Part shown: positions 9,179 through 17,570 of the stretch, one piece after another | Layout of the letters: every line of letters begins with the position of its first letter | Position numbering within the stretch: position 1 is the stretch's first letter | Source: Pseudomonadota bacterium | Lineage (GTDB): Bacteria; Myxococcota; Myxococcia; Myxococcales; Vulgatibacteraceae | DNA: 64,000 nucleotides | NCBI GenBank assembly: GCA_003242475.1 | Contig: QGUN01000004.1 | Location: 1-64,000, forward strand | Direction of reading: 5' to 3' | Notes under the pieces: generated by a model | What the model was told of the DNA's origin: nothing | The model's database searches: none | What the model saw: the letters and a program-made list of their open reading frames with translations, nothing else | Position numbers and translations under genes: made by a program

Positions 9179-10446
9179 CACGCCGCCTCCTCGAAATCGC
9201 GCTCCTCGAGCAGGCGGAGCATCTCGTCCACGTTGCGGCGCGAGGCCCCGCCCACGGAAAGGACCGCGCTCCGCGCCAGGGCGCCCAGCTCGGCCAGCCG
9301 CGCCGGCCGGTCCAACAGATCCAGCGCGGCGCGGGCGAGGTGATCGGGATCGGAGACCTGGATGCCGCCGCGGCCGAGGAGGACCTGCACGCTGTCGCGG
9401 AAGTTTTGCATGTTCGGTCCGAAGAAGACCGGCTTTCCCTGGGCGGCAGGCTCGAGGATGTTCTGGCCTCCTCGCCGAGTGAAGGAACCGCCGACGAAGA
9501 CGATCGTGGCGTGGCGGTAGGCGGCGTAGAGCTCGCCGATGGTGTCGAGGATGACCACGTCGGCGTCGGCTCCGCCCCGCGTGCGGTAGCCGACGGAGAA
9601 TCCCTCCGCCTGCACGAGGCTGGCGATGCGCGGGGCGCGATCCACGTAGCGCGGTGCGATGATCATGCGCAGGGAGGGATGGGCCTGCCGAAGCCGACGA
9701 AAGACTCGAAGCAACGGCCCCTCCTCTCCTTCGTGGGTCGAACCGGCGAAGAAGATCGGCCCGGGGCCCAGCGCCTCGGCCAGCCCTTCCGGTTCGAAAT
9801 CCTCCGAGGGGACCAGGGCGTCGAACTTGCTGTTGCCGGTGACGCGGATCCGCCCCGGAGGCGCGCCCAGCTCCAGGGCGCGTTCCGCCTCGTCCTCCTC
9901 GCGCATCAGCAGCAGATCCACCTCCGTGAGCGGATTGCCGATGAGCGAGAAGAGCGCCCGGTAGTGGCCCATCTTCTGCGCATCGAAACGGCCGTTGGTC
10001 AGGACCACCCTGCTGCCGTGGCGCTTCGCCGCGCGGATCAGGTTCGGCCAGATCTCGGTGTACTCGAGCACGAGGATGTCCGGGGCGATCGCCTTGACCG
10101 CGCGGCGCGTGGCACCCGGCAAGTCCCACGGAAGGTAGGTCACCTCGTCGACGAGGTTGCCGAGGCGGCGGGCGATGGCGTGGCCGGAGTCGGTGATGGC
10201 GGAGACGACGATGGTGGCGCCGGGTGCGCGCCGCCGAAGCTCCTCCGCGATGGGCCGGAGCGCGAGGAGATCGCCCGCCGAGGAGCCGTGCAGCCAGATG
10301 CGCGGTTTGCCCCGGCCGCGGGCGAAGCCGCGCGGGTAGAAGCCGAATCGCTGCAGTTGGCCCTTGCGCGTCTTGCGGTGCAAGAGCAGGAGCGGCCAGA
10401 GCAGCGCGAAGGCGACGTAGCCGAATAGGACGTAGAGCGGGCGCAC
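9178..10446 (-). CDS. waaA (kdtA): 3-deoxy-D-manno-octulosonic acid (Kdo) transferase
   Basis: Transfers Kdo from CMP-Kdo to lipid IVA, linking lipid A to the core. It is a 422-residue GT30 enzyme with an N-terminal membrane anchor (VLFGYVAFALLWPLLLL). YTEIWPNLIRAAKRHGSRVVL follows mid-protein, AGSTHEGEE opens the donor domain, and FVGGSFTRRGGQNILEPAA lies near residue 330. Start is GTG 10446, the only start compatible with the anchor, 11 bases after the PHP gene stop. Odd point: the N-terminal motif usually ending VGE, whose Glu is the proposed catalytic base, reads HGSSAGD here, with Asp in place of Glu. Mono- or bifunctionality cannot be read from sequence. Confidence 0.9.
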   Translation of the reverse strand: MRPLYVLFGYVAFALLWPLLLLHRKTRKGQLQRFGFYPRGFARGRGKPRIWLHGSSAGDLLALRPIAEELRRRAPGATIVVSAITDSGHAIARRLGNLVDEVTYLPWDLPGATRRAVKAIAPDILVLEYTEIWPNLIRAAKRHGSRVVLTNGRFDAQKMGHYRALFSLIGNPLTEVDLLLMREEDEAERALELGAPPGRIRVTGNSKFDALVPSEDFEPEGLAEALGPGPIFFAGSTHEGEEGPLLRVFRRLRQAHPSLRMIIAPRYVDRAPRIASLVQAEGFSVGYRTRGGADADVVILDTIGELYAAYRHATIVFVGGSFTRRGGQNILEPAAQGKPVFFGPNMQNFRDSVQVLLGRGGIQVSDPDHLARAALDLLDRPARLAELGALARSAVLSVGGASRRNVDEMLRLLEERDFEEAA

Positions 10447-10457
10447 CGGCGCTGGGT

Positions 10458-11552
10458 TTACGACCCCTCGGGAGCCGACGTCAACGGGAGCGCCGAGGAG
10501 GCGATCCAGAGTCTCTCGCCCCCCCAGGGGAACCCCGCCTCCACGTAAACCTCGGCCCGCCAGGAGCCGGGCCTCCAGGGCGTGCGCAGGGCGGGCCCCG
10601 GGCCACGCGCGACCTCCTGCCCGTCGCGAAAGAGCGCGATCCGGACCTGCGCCACGGCCACCTCCGCCACCACCTCGCCTCCCTCGACGCGGAAGGAAAA
10701 GGAGCTCGCGTCGCCCAGCGCAGGAACCGAGCAGAAGGTCCGTGCCTCGGCGATGGCCTTCAGCACCGCGCCTGCATCCGCCTCGGGATCTCGGCCCCAC
10801 GCCTCCCGCTGCGCGGGCGAAAGCCAGAGATTCAGTCCGAGCGCGGCGAAGGACGAGAGGTAGGGGGGAAGGCCGTGGGCGTCCACCCCACAGAGCATGG
10901 CGAGGTCGCGCGCCTCGGCGATCTCGTCATAGCGGCCGAGGGCCTCGTCCGGCCTGTGCATGAGCAGAGCCGCGAGCTTGCGGTGATCGCCCGCCAGCGC
11001 CACGAGAGGCCAAAAGAGCCGGCCCTGTCGCCGCAGCGTCGCCTCGCGGAAGGCGGAGTCGAGCGAAAGCGCCTCGAAGCCGACGAATCCCTCCGAAGCG
11101 GGGTCGGCCCAGGGGCGCTTGAGATTGACCGGATGGGCCAGGACTGCCAGGCCGCCGCTCTCCTCGATCGCCCGGAGAACGCCGGGGCCGCGCTCGGCCG
11201 GGACCTCCGAAACCCCCAGCGCGATGACGTGCCCCGCCTCGGCGGAGATCTCGACGCCCGGCACGACCAGCACCCCTTCCACCACCGTGGGGGCGGGCGG
11301 CTCGAGGAGGTTGTGCTCGGTGACCACGAGGAAGCGTCCGCCGAGCCTTCGCGCGGCGAGCGCCGCCTCCTCCATGGTGCCGCGGCCGTCGTGGGAGCGG
11401 GTGGTGTGGACGTGGAAGAAGCCGAGGATCGCCCTCTGCCCCGGGGGCACCTCGAGCGCGGGAAAGGGGGCGAGACGGACGGCGATCGCCAGGGCCGCGA
11501 CGAGCCCGAATGCCGCCGCGTGCGCGCCGAGGACGAGCCGGCGCCGGCTCAC
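10458..11552 (-). CDS. Membrane-anchored PHP-domain metal-dependent hydrolase
   Basis: A 364-residue protein with one N-terminal membrane segment or uncleaved signal (LVLGAHAAAFGLVAALAIAV) and then a PHP domain. FHVHTTRSHDG gives the first metal ligands, followed by TEHNL, VPGVEISAE, VLAHP and CGVDAHG, all in the order expected for PHP phosphoesterases. The C-terminal third (about residues 270-364) is beta-rich and unassigned. The domain would face the periplasm if the segment is inserted in the usual way. GTG 11552 overlaps the ABC exporter stop (GTGA) and the gene sits between that exporter and waaA, so it is tied to lipid A handling by context only; substrate unknown. Confidence 0.82.
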   Translation of the reverse strand: MSRRRLVLGAHAAAFGLVAALAIAVRLAPFPALEVPPGQRAILGFFHVHTTRSHDGRGTMEEAALAARRLGGRFLVVTEHNLLEPPAPTVVEGVLVVPGVEISAEAGHVIALGVSEVPAERGPGVLRAIEESGGLAVLAHPVNLKRPWADPASEGFVGFEALSLDSAFREATLRRQGRLFWPLVALAGDHRKLAALLMHRPDEALGRYDEIAEARDLAMLCGVDAHGLPPYLSSFAALGLNLWLSPAQREAWGRDPEADAGAVLKAIAEARTFCSVPALGDASSFSFRVEGGEVVAEVAVAQVRIALFRDGQEVARGPGPALRTPWRPGSWRAEVYVEAGFPWGGERLWIASSALPLTSAPEGS

Positions 11553-13342
11553 GCAACCTCCCGGCCGGCCCCCTCCTGCAGCTCGAGCAGGCGCCGGTAG
11601 GCTCCATCGCGAGCGGCGAGTTCCTCGTGGGTCCCCTGCTCCACGATGCGGCCGTTGGCGAGAACGCAGATGCGATCCGCCGCGCGGATCGTTCCGAGTC
11701 GGTGCGCCACCACCACCACCGTCCGGCCCTTCGCGATCCTGCGCAGCGAGGCCTCGACCTCGCGCTCGGTTTCCACGTCCAGTCCGCTCGTCGCCTCGTC
11801 CAGCAGGAGGATCGGCGCGTCGCGGAGAATGGCGCGCGCGATGGCGATGCGCTGGCGCTGCCCGCCTGAGAGGCGGCTACCGCCCTCCCCCACCACCGTG
11901 TCCAGCCCCTCGGGGAGGGCGCGGACGAAATCGAGCGCGCCCGCGGCGGCCAGCGCCGCGCAGACTGCCTCGTCGCTCGCCTCGCGTCCCTCGCGAACGT
12001 TCTCCCGGATCGACTCGTCGAAGAGGTAGGCGTCCTGCGGCACGTAGGCGATCTGTTCGCGCAAGGAGACCGGGTCGACGCTGCGCAGATCGACGCCGTC
12101 GAAGAGAACCCGTCCCTCGGTGGGATCGATCCAGCGGCCGATGAGGTCGAGAAGCGTGGTCTTGCCGCCTCCGGAGGGGCCGACCAGGGCGACCATCTCC
12201 CCCTTGCGAATCTCCAGGTCCACGCCGTCGAGGGCGACGCGATCGCCGTAAACGACCCGCACGCCGTCCAGGCGAATGCCCTGCGAGAGGGGGGGAAGCG
12301 TGCGACCGAGCCCCGAAACCTCGATGCTCGGCGCCTCGTCGAGCGTCTCGAAGATGCGATCGGCGCCGGCCAGGCCTTGCAAGAAGAATCCGCCCACCTT
12401 GCCGAGGTTCTTGGCCGGCTGAAAAAGCAGCGCCACCGCGGCGAGGAACGAGAGGACGTCCGCGCCGAGGACGGTGCCGCTGGAAAGGGCGCGCACGGCG
12501 AAGGCCAGGGCGAGGGCGGCGCCGACCATGGTCAGAAGCTCCATGGCGGGGCTGGCGACGCCGCGCGAGGCCAGGCTCTTCTTCTGCAGGGCGATCCAGC
12601 GATCGTTTTCCTCGCGGAAGCGGCGACCGAGATGCGCCTCCATGCCGTAGGCCTGCACCACGCGGATGCCGGCGACCGCCTCGTGGACGAGCGAGGCCAG
12701 CCGGCCCACGCTGCGCTGCCCCTGCCGCGCCACCCGCCGCAGCCGCCGCGCGAGCCGCACCAGCGGCACCGCGGCCGCGGGGACCAGGCCGAAGGCCACG
12801 AGCGAGAGCTTCCAGTCGAGGTAGACGCAGAGCGCGAGCAGCGCCACCACCTGGAGCGAGTCGCGCAGGTAGGTGGGAAGCGCGACGTGCAGCGCGGTCT
12901 CCACGGCGAGGAGGTCGGGACCGAAGCGCGAGAGGATGTCCCCGGTTCGCTTGCCGGCGAGGTCGCGAGAGCCGAGGCCGAGCAAGCGCCGAAAGAGGGC
13001 CATCCGCAGGTCGACCACCACCTTCTGGGCCAAGAGCCCCATCCAGTAGAAGTGGCCGAGGTAGGCCGCGCCCTTCAGCAGACCGAGGACGAGGAGGACG
13101 AGGGGAACGTAGAGGAGGAGCTGATTGCGGTCGAGCGCGGCGGGATCTTCGACCGCGAGGCGCAGGACCAGCGCGAGCCCCTCCTCCTTCCCGGTGGTGA
13201 GGAAGTGCAAGAGCGGACCTGCCACCCAGGCATAGCCCATGGTCGTGACTGCGAGGACGACCATGCACGACAGGCCCGCGAAAAAGAGCGCCCGGTGCGC
13301 CAGGACGTGCCCGAGCAGGCGCGCCAGGGCCGAGCGCTTCAT
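11549..13342 (-). CDS. msbA-like: Lipid A flippase-like ABC exporter
   Basis: A 597-residue fused half-transporter: six membrane helices (about residues 15-310), then an ATPase domain with Walker A GPSGGGKTT (388-396), LSGGQ (491-495), Walker B ILLLDEAT (511-518) and the H-loop His 547. This architecture and the lpxB/waaA neighbours point to MsbA, which flips lipid A-core to the outer leaflet of the inner membrane. Start ATG 13342 overlaps the marC stop by 4 bases. Several ABC exporters share this architecture, so the lipid A assignment rests on context. Confidence 0.88.
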   Translation of the reverse strand: MKRSALARLLGHVLAHRALFFAGLSCMVVLAVTTMGYAWVAGPLLHFLTTGKEEGLALVLRLAVEDPAALDRNQLLLYVPLVLLVLGLLKGAAYLGHFYWMGLLAQKVVVDLRMALFRRLLGLGSRDLAGKRTGDILSRFGPDLLAVETALHVALPTYLRDSLQVVALLALCVYLDWKLSLVAFGLVPAAAVPLVRLARRLRRVARQGQRSVGRLASLVHEAVAGIRVVQAYGMEAHLGRRFREENDRWIALQKKSLASRGVASPAMELLTMVGAALALAFAVRALSSGTVLGADVLSFLAAVALLFQPAKNLGKVGGFFLQGLAGADRIFETLDEAPSIEVSGLGRTLPPLSQGIRLDGVRVVYGDRVALDGVDLEIRKGEMVALVGPSGGGKTTLLDLIGRWIDPTEGRVLFDGVDLRSVDPVSLREQIAYVPQDAYLFDESIRENVREGREASDEAVCAALAAAGALDFVRALPEGLDTVVGEGGSRLSGGQRQRIAIARAILRDAPILLLDEATSGLDVETEREVEASLRRIAKGRTVVVVAHRLGTIRAADRICVLANGRIVEQGTHEELAARDGAYRRLLELQEGAGREVA

Positions 13343-13992
13343 GCGCGGCCTCCCTCGAGGAGGCCGGGCAGCGCCTCGCCCAGGCCGTCGATGACGAACT
13401 GCAGGGCGATCGCCGCGAGCAGTAGGCCCATGACGCGCTCGAGGATGGCGAGACCGTTTTTGCCGAGGACGCGCTCCACCACCGCCGCTCCACGGAGAAG
13501 GAGATAGGTGAGCAGCGCCACGAAACCGATCGCCACCACCACCATCGCCACCTGGAACCAGTTCGAGGCGCGCGTGGTGAGCACCACCGCGGTGGCGATC
13601 GAGCCGGGCCCCGCGAGGAGCGGCATCGCCAGCGGGACGATGGCGATGTCGTCCTTGCGGCTGGCGGCGTCGATCTCCTCGTCCGAGGTTCGCGTATCCG
13701 ACTGGCGGTGGCGGAGCATGTCCAGCGCGGTCAAGAGCAAGAGCAGACCACCGGCCACCTTGAAGGCGGCGAGGCTGACCCCAAGGAGATCGAAGACCAC
13801 ACTGCCGCCCAGGGCAAAGAAGGTGACGACGAAGAAGAAGATCGTCGTCGCCTTGCGCGCCGCCTTCCGGCGCTTTTCGGGCGAGTCGCGCCGCGTCAGC
13901 GCGAGGAAGATCGGCGCGAGTCCGAGGGGATCGACGACGAAGAAGAGCGCGGAGAGCGAGACCAAGAAGAAACTGGCCGATTCAACGAGCAT
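13339..13992 (-). CDS. MarC family integral membrane protein
   Basis: A 217-residue protein with six predicted membrane helices and family marks FFVVDPLGLAPIFLALT at the N-terminus and PLAMPLLAGPGSIATAVVL in the middle. MarC proteins have no established transport substrate, and the older link to multiple antibiotic resistance was withdrawn. ATG 13992 lies 11 bases inside the lpxB reading frame, so lpxB and marC overlap more than the other pairs in this operon; upstream frames continuing from it only shadow lpxB. Its place between lpxB and the exporter is unusual for this family. Confidence 0.87.
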   Translation of the reverse strand: MLVESASFFLVSLSALFFVVDPLGLAPIFLALTRRDSPEKRRKAARKATTIFFFVVTFFALGGSVVFDLLGVSLAAFKVAGGLLLLLTALDMLRHRQSDTRTSDEEIDAASRKDDIAIVPLAMPLLAGPGSIATAVVLTTRASNWFQVAMVVVAIGFVALLTYLLLRGAAVVERVLGKNGLAILERVMGLLLAAIALQFVIDGLGEALPGLLEGGRA

Positions 13993-15169
13993 CGGGGACC
14001 ACGATTGCCGGTCCGCCGGCGGCCGTGAGGACGCGCTCTGCCAGCCGGGAGAGGATCTCGGCCGCGGCGCGATCGCCGAATCCGGGCCCCCCCAGCTGCG
14101 CGCGCAGGGCCGAGAGGTCCCGCAGCATCGTTTCCCTCGGACCGCCTTCGGAGAGCAAGGGAGAGAGCGCGCCGGCCAGGGTCTCGGGCCGGAGCGCTTC
14201 CTGAAGAAGCTCAGGGACGGCAGGTTTACCCAAAAGGATGTTGACGATGCAAGCGTGGGAGAGGCGGACCAGGCGGCGAGCCACGAAGACGGAGACCGGA
14301 TGCGCCCGGTAGACCATGACCTCCGGGCAAAGCGCCAGGGCCGCCTGCAGCGTGGCCGTTCCCGAGCAGACCGCGGCGGCGTCGGCAGCCCGCAGCACCT
14401 CCGAGGTCCGGCCTTCGAAGATCTCCACCTGCAGCGAGGGATGCCCGGCGAGCGCGGCCTCGATGGTCGGGCGGAAGCGCGGATGCGCCAGAGGAAGAGC
14501 AAAGCGGACGCCGGGAAATTCGCCTGCGAGGATCTCCGCCGCGCCGAGGAGATCGCCGAGAACTCCGCAAATCTCCGCCGTTCGCGATCCCGGCAGCAGC
14601 GCCACGATCCTCCCCTCCTCCGGAAAGCCGAGGCGACGCCGGCACGCATGCCGATCGGGGAGCTCGGCCAGGACCGGGTCGTCGAGAAGGGGATTGCCGA
14701 CGTAGCGCGCCGGGACCCCGCGGCGCGAGAACCACTCCTCCTCGAAGGGATAGATGCAAAGCAGCGCGTCGAGATCGCGGAGCATCCGGACGCGCGACTC
14801 GCGCCAGGCCCAGGCCATGGGCGCGATCACGTAGAAGATCGGGATGCCGAGGTGACGGAGCTCGCGGGCGAGGCGCAGATTGAAATCGGGCGCGTCGAGG
14901 AGAATGGCCGCGTCCGGCCGGTTGCGCTCCGCCCAGCGGACGAGGTTGCCGAGGATGCGGAGGATCCCGGCCAGCCGCGGCAGGACCTCCACGAAGCCCA
15001 TCACCGAGAGTTCGGAAACGTCGTGCAGGCGCGATAGACCCTCGGCGGCCATCGCCTCCCCGCCGAGCCCGACGAACTCCGCCCCGGGAACGCGAGCGCG
15101 CAGGGCCCGTAGGACCTGCGCGCCGTTTCGATCGCCGGAGGCCTCTCCCGCGGAGACCAGGATCCGCAT
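13982..15169 (-). CDS. lpxB: Lipid-A-disaccharide synthase
   Basis: A 395-residue GT19 enzyme that condenses UDP-diacylglucosamine with lipid X to form the lipid A disaccharide at the inner membrane. Diagnostic segments are VSAGEASGD at residues 5-13, SVMGFVEVLP, DAPDFNLRLA, YVIAPMAWAWRESR, YVGNPLLD and LLPGSRTAEI, with CSGTATLQAAL near residue 270. All are in family order and the length is normal. The substrate lipid X comes from LpxI, encoded at 23188-23994. The start ATG is 3 bases after the metallo-hydrolase stop. Confidence 0.96.
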   Translation of the reverse strand: MRILVSAGEASGDRNGAQVLRALRARVPGAEFVGLGGEAMAAEGLSRLHDVSELSVMGFVEVLPRLAGILRILGNLVRWAERNRPDAAILLDAPDFNLRLARELRHLGIPIFYVIAPMAWAWRESRVRMLRDLDALLCIYPFEEEWFSRRGVPARYVGNPLLDDPVLAELPDRHACRRRLGFPEEGRIVALLPGSRTAEICGVLGDLLGAAEILAGEFPGVRFALPLAHPRFRPTIEAALAGHPSLQVEIFEGRTSEVLRAADAAAVCSGTATLQAALALCPEVMVYRAHPVSVFVARRLVRLSHACIVNILLGKPAVPELLQEALRPETLAGALSPLLSEGGPRETMLRDLSALRAQLGGPGFGDRAAAEILSRLAERVLTAAGGPAIVVPDAR

Positions 15170-15172
15170 GGT

Positions 15173-15826
15173 TCAGAGACCGAGGCTGGCCCGCTCGCCC
15201 ACGAAGGGGTTGTCCCGGCGCTCGCGGCCAAGGGTGGAGGGCGGTCCGTGCCCCGAGTAGAAGACGACCTCGTCGCCGAGGGGAAAGAGCTTGAGGCGGA
15301 TCGAGTCGCGCAGCTGCGGCCAGGAGCCCCCGGGGAAATCGGTGCGCCCCACGCTCCCGGCGAAGAGGGTGTCTCCGGTGATGAGGATGCCGTCCTCCGG
15401 GAAATGGAAGCAGCATCCGCCGGGCGTATGGCCGGGCGTGTGGATCACGCGGAAGCGCTTCTCCCCCACGGAAAGCTCCTCGCCATCCGCGAGCCACCGA
15501 TCCACGCGAGGCGAAGGCGGCGAGGGAAGGCCGAACATCTGCCCCTGGATCGGCAGGGCATCGAGCCACTGCTGCTCGCCGGGGTGGATGTAGAAGGGAA
15601 GCCCGTACCGCTCCTGAAAGTAGTAGACCGCCCCCGCGTGATCGAGGTGAGCGTGGGTGTTGATCACGTAGATCGGGCGGAGGCCGTGCTCCGCCACGAT
15701 GGCCTCGATCCGCTCGGGCTCGTCCCCCGGATCGACGAGGATCGCCTCGCGGGTGGCGGGATCCCCCACCACGTAGGCGTTCTCCTGGAAGGGGCCCACC
15801 GTGGCCCAGGCGACGATCGGCTTCAA
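15173..15826 (-). CDS. Glyoxalase II-like MBL-fold metallo-hydrolase
   Basis: A 217-residue metallo-beta-lactamase-fold hydrolase. The zinc box THAHLDH is at residues 57-63, with further ligands in HTPGHTPGG, ITGDTLFAGSVGRTDFPGG and the late SGHGPPS. The architecture matches small glyoxalase II-like hydrolases that cleave thioesters; the substrate cannot be stated. Translation appears to begin at TTG 15826, giving the usual GPFQENAYVVGD opening; a GTG ten codons inside is an alternative. It lies 4 bases after the Fe-S carrier gene and just before lpxB. Confidence 0.85.
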   Translation of the reverse strand: MKPIVAWATVGPFQENAYVVGDPATREAILVDPGDEPERIEAIVAEHGLRPIYVINTHAHLDHAGAVYYFQERYGLPFYIHPGEQQWLDALPIQGQMFGLPSPPSPRVDRWLADGEELSVGEKRFRVIHTPGHTPGGCCFHFPEDGILITGDTLFAGSVGRTDFPGGSWPQLRDSIRLKLFPLGDEVVFYSGHGPPSTLGRERRDNPFVGERASLGL

Positions 15827-15830
15827 GGCC

Positions 15831-16211
15831 TCAGGCGGTAAACGACGTGCCGCAGCCGCAGGTGGCCTTGGCCTTGGGGTTGTTGAACTTGAAACCGGCC
15901 CCCTGGAGGGTCTCCACGAAGTCGATCACCGTGCCGTCCAGGAAGGGAACGCTCTGCCGGTCCACGGCCACGCGGATGCCGCCACACTCGTAGGTGAGGT
16001 CGGTCTCCCGGGGCTCGCGGACCAGGTCCAGGTCGTAGTTGTAGCCCGAGCAGCCGCCGCTGACGACGGCGATCCGGAGCAGGTGGCCCTCGAGCTTCTG
16101 CTCCTCGATGGTCTCCCGGACCTTCTTGACCGCGAGCTCGGTCAGGCCGACGGGCGTCTCGGGGCCGAAGGAAAACCCGCTCACCGGGGTGGGGATGTTC
16201 TGCGTCTCCAT
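15831..16211 (-). CDS. erpA-like: A-type iron-sulfur cluster carrier (ErpA/IscA/HesB family)
   Basis: A 126-residue A-type carrier that delivers Fe-S clusters to client proteins in the cytoplasm. The three ligand cysteines are at residues 54 (SGGCSGY), 118 and 120 (TCGCGTSF), exactly the family pattern. ATG 16211 is preferred over ATG 16217 because GAGGA lies six bases before it; the extra ~20 N-terminal residues are not conserved. It is the first gene of the long lipid A operon on this strand and is divergent from the peroxiredoxin at 16339. ErpA versus IscA cannot be settled, as no isc or suf genes are nearby. Confidence 0.88.
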   Translation of the reverse strand: METQNIPTPVSGFSFGPETPVGLTELAVKKVRETIEEQKLEGHLLRIAVVSGGCSGYNYDLDLVREPRETDLTYECGGIRVAVDRQSVPFLDGTVIDFVETLQGAGFKFNNPKAKATCGCGTSFTA

Positions 16212-16338
16212 CGCCATTCCTCGCAAAAAAAGCGCGCCTCGGGCTGAATCGCCGGGTCGGCCACTGTATAACCTTCCGAACCCGGGATTTCCACCCGGCG
16301 CGCGGGTGGAAGTCCCCGTTTCAACCATGGAGGACGAG

Positions 16339-16806
16339 ATGGCCATTTCCGCAGGCGCGAAGGCGCCCGGCTTCGAGCTGGAATCCACCGCCGGTCGCCT
16401 GAAGCTCGACGGCCTCGGCAAGCGCCTCGTGCTCTACTTCTACCCGCGGGACAACACGCCGGGATGCACGCGGGAGGCGCAGGGTTTCGCCGAGCTCTAC
16501 GAGGAGTTCCGCGCGCTCGGAGCGGAGGTCTGGGGCGTCTCGAAGGACTCCCTCGCCTCCCACGAGCGCTTCAAGGAGAAATACGCCCTCCCCTTTCCGC
16601 TCCTTTCCGATCCCGACAACCAGGTGGCGCGCGCCTACGGCGCCTTCGGCACGAAGAAGATGTACGGAAAGGAGGTGGAGGGGGTGATCCGCTCCACCTT
16701 CGTCATCGGGCCCGACGGCGAGATCGAGGCCGTTTGGTCGCCGGTGAAGGTGGACGGTCACGCCGAGCAGGTACTCGCCCGGGTTCGCGAGCTCGCCGGT
16801 CGCTGA
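16339..16806 (+). CDS. bcp-like: Peroxiredoxin, BCP/PrxQ type, apparently 1-Cys
   Basis: A 155-residue thiol peroxidase of the BCP/PrxQ family that reduces hydroperoxides in the cytoplasm. YFYPRDNTPGCT places the peroxidatic cysteine at residue 43. In most BCP proteins a resolving cysteine lies five residues later; here that position is Gln 48 (TREAQGF) and there is no other cysteine, so the enzyme would need an external thiol for recycling. ATG 16339 is chosen because GGAGG lies five bases upstream; an ATG twelve bases earlier overlaps that ribosome site. The gene converges on an AhpC-type peroxiredoxin. Confidence 0.92.
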   Translation: MAISAGAKAPGFELESTAGRLKLDGLGKRLVLYFYPRDNTPGCTREAQGFAELYEEFRALGAEVWGVSKDSLASHERFKEKYALPFPLLSDPDNQVARAYGAFGTKKMYGKEVEGVIRSTFVIGPDGEIEAVWSPVKVDGHAEQVLARVRELAGR

Positions 16807-16831
16807 CCGCGAACCTGCGGCCGCGAAAAAC

Positions 16832-16867
16832 AAAAGCGGGCGATGAGGAAAGCCTCGCCCGCTTTTT
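16832..16867. terminator. Bidirectional intrinsic terminator between the two peroxiredoxin genes
   Basis: An inverted repeat (AAAAGCGGGCG at 16832-16842 with CGCCCGCTTTT at 16856-16866) forms a GC-rich stem with A/T runs on both flanks. It can end transcripts from the plus-strand BCP gene and the minus-strand AhpC gene, which converge here. Confidence 0.85.
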
Positions 16868-16896
16868 CAATCAGGTGAGATCCGGCGAGCCGGCGA

Positions 16897-17412
16897 TCAG
16901 ACGAACTTCATGCCGGGCTTCCACTCCGCCGGGCAGCGCTCGCCGGTCTGCGCCGCCTGCAGGATGCGCAGCACCTCGCTCACCGACCGGCCGACGTTGG
17001 GGCTGTTGTACGAGGCCCACTGGATGACGCCGTCGGGGTCGATGATGAAGGTGGCGCGGGTGGAAATGCCCTGGTCCTCGAGGAGCGCGCCGTACTTGCG
17101 CGAGATCTCCTTCTTGAGGTCGGAGAAGAGCGGATACTTCAGCTCGCCGAGGCCGTTGTTGATCCAGGCCTTGTGCGAGTGCTCGGAGTCGACCGAGCCG
17201 CCGAGGATCTCGCAGTTGAGCGCCTTGAACTCCTCGTAGCGGTTCGAGAACTCCTGGATCTCCGTGGGGCAAACGAAGGTGAAGTCCAGGGGGTAGAAGA
17301 AGAGGACCAGCCACTTGCCCTTGTAGTCCGAGAGCGAGACGGTCGTGAAATCGCCCTTGCCGACGACCGCCTTGGCCGTGAAATCCGGAGCCTTCTGCAG
17401 AACCTGAACCAT
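16897..17412 (-). CDS. ahpC-like: AhpC/Prx1-type 2-Cys peroxiredoxin
   Basis: A 171-residue typical 2-Cys peroxiredoxin. FYPLDFTFVCPTE gives the peroxidatic cysteine at residue 48, and GERCPAEWKPG near the C-terminus supplies the resolving cysteine at 160. The length is slightly below AhpC proteins of enteric bacteria but normal for Prx1-like members. ATG 17412 is preceded by a strong AGGAGG site. It has its own upstream space (17413-17570, shared with divergent rsmB), so it is probably transcribed alone and ends at the shared hairpin. No ahpF or oxyR is in the window. Confidence 0.93.
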   Translation of the reverse strand: MVQVLQKAPDFTAKAVVGKGDFTTVSLSDYKGKWLVLFFYPLDFTFVCPTEIQEFSNRYEEFKALNCEILGGSVDSEHSHKAWINNGLGELKYPLFSDLKKEISRKYGALLEDQGISTRATFIIDPDGVIQWASYNSPNVGRSVSEVLRILQAAQTGERCPAEWKPGMKFV

Positions 17413-17570
17413 GTTCTCTCCTCCTGTTGGGAAAACGGCACTCGCCGTGCCGGGTCCGTATTGGATGCGCGGAGGTCGCGGACGTTGCAAAAGCCCTCGC
17501 AAAGGACGTAGGGGACGCCTCTAGATATTGAGGAGCTTACCGGGTGTCAAGGAAGGGAGGACGGCAGTCG

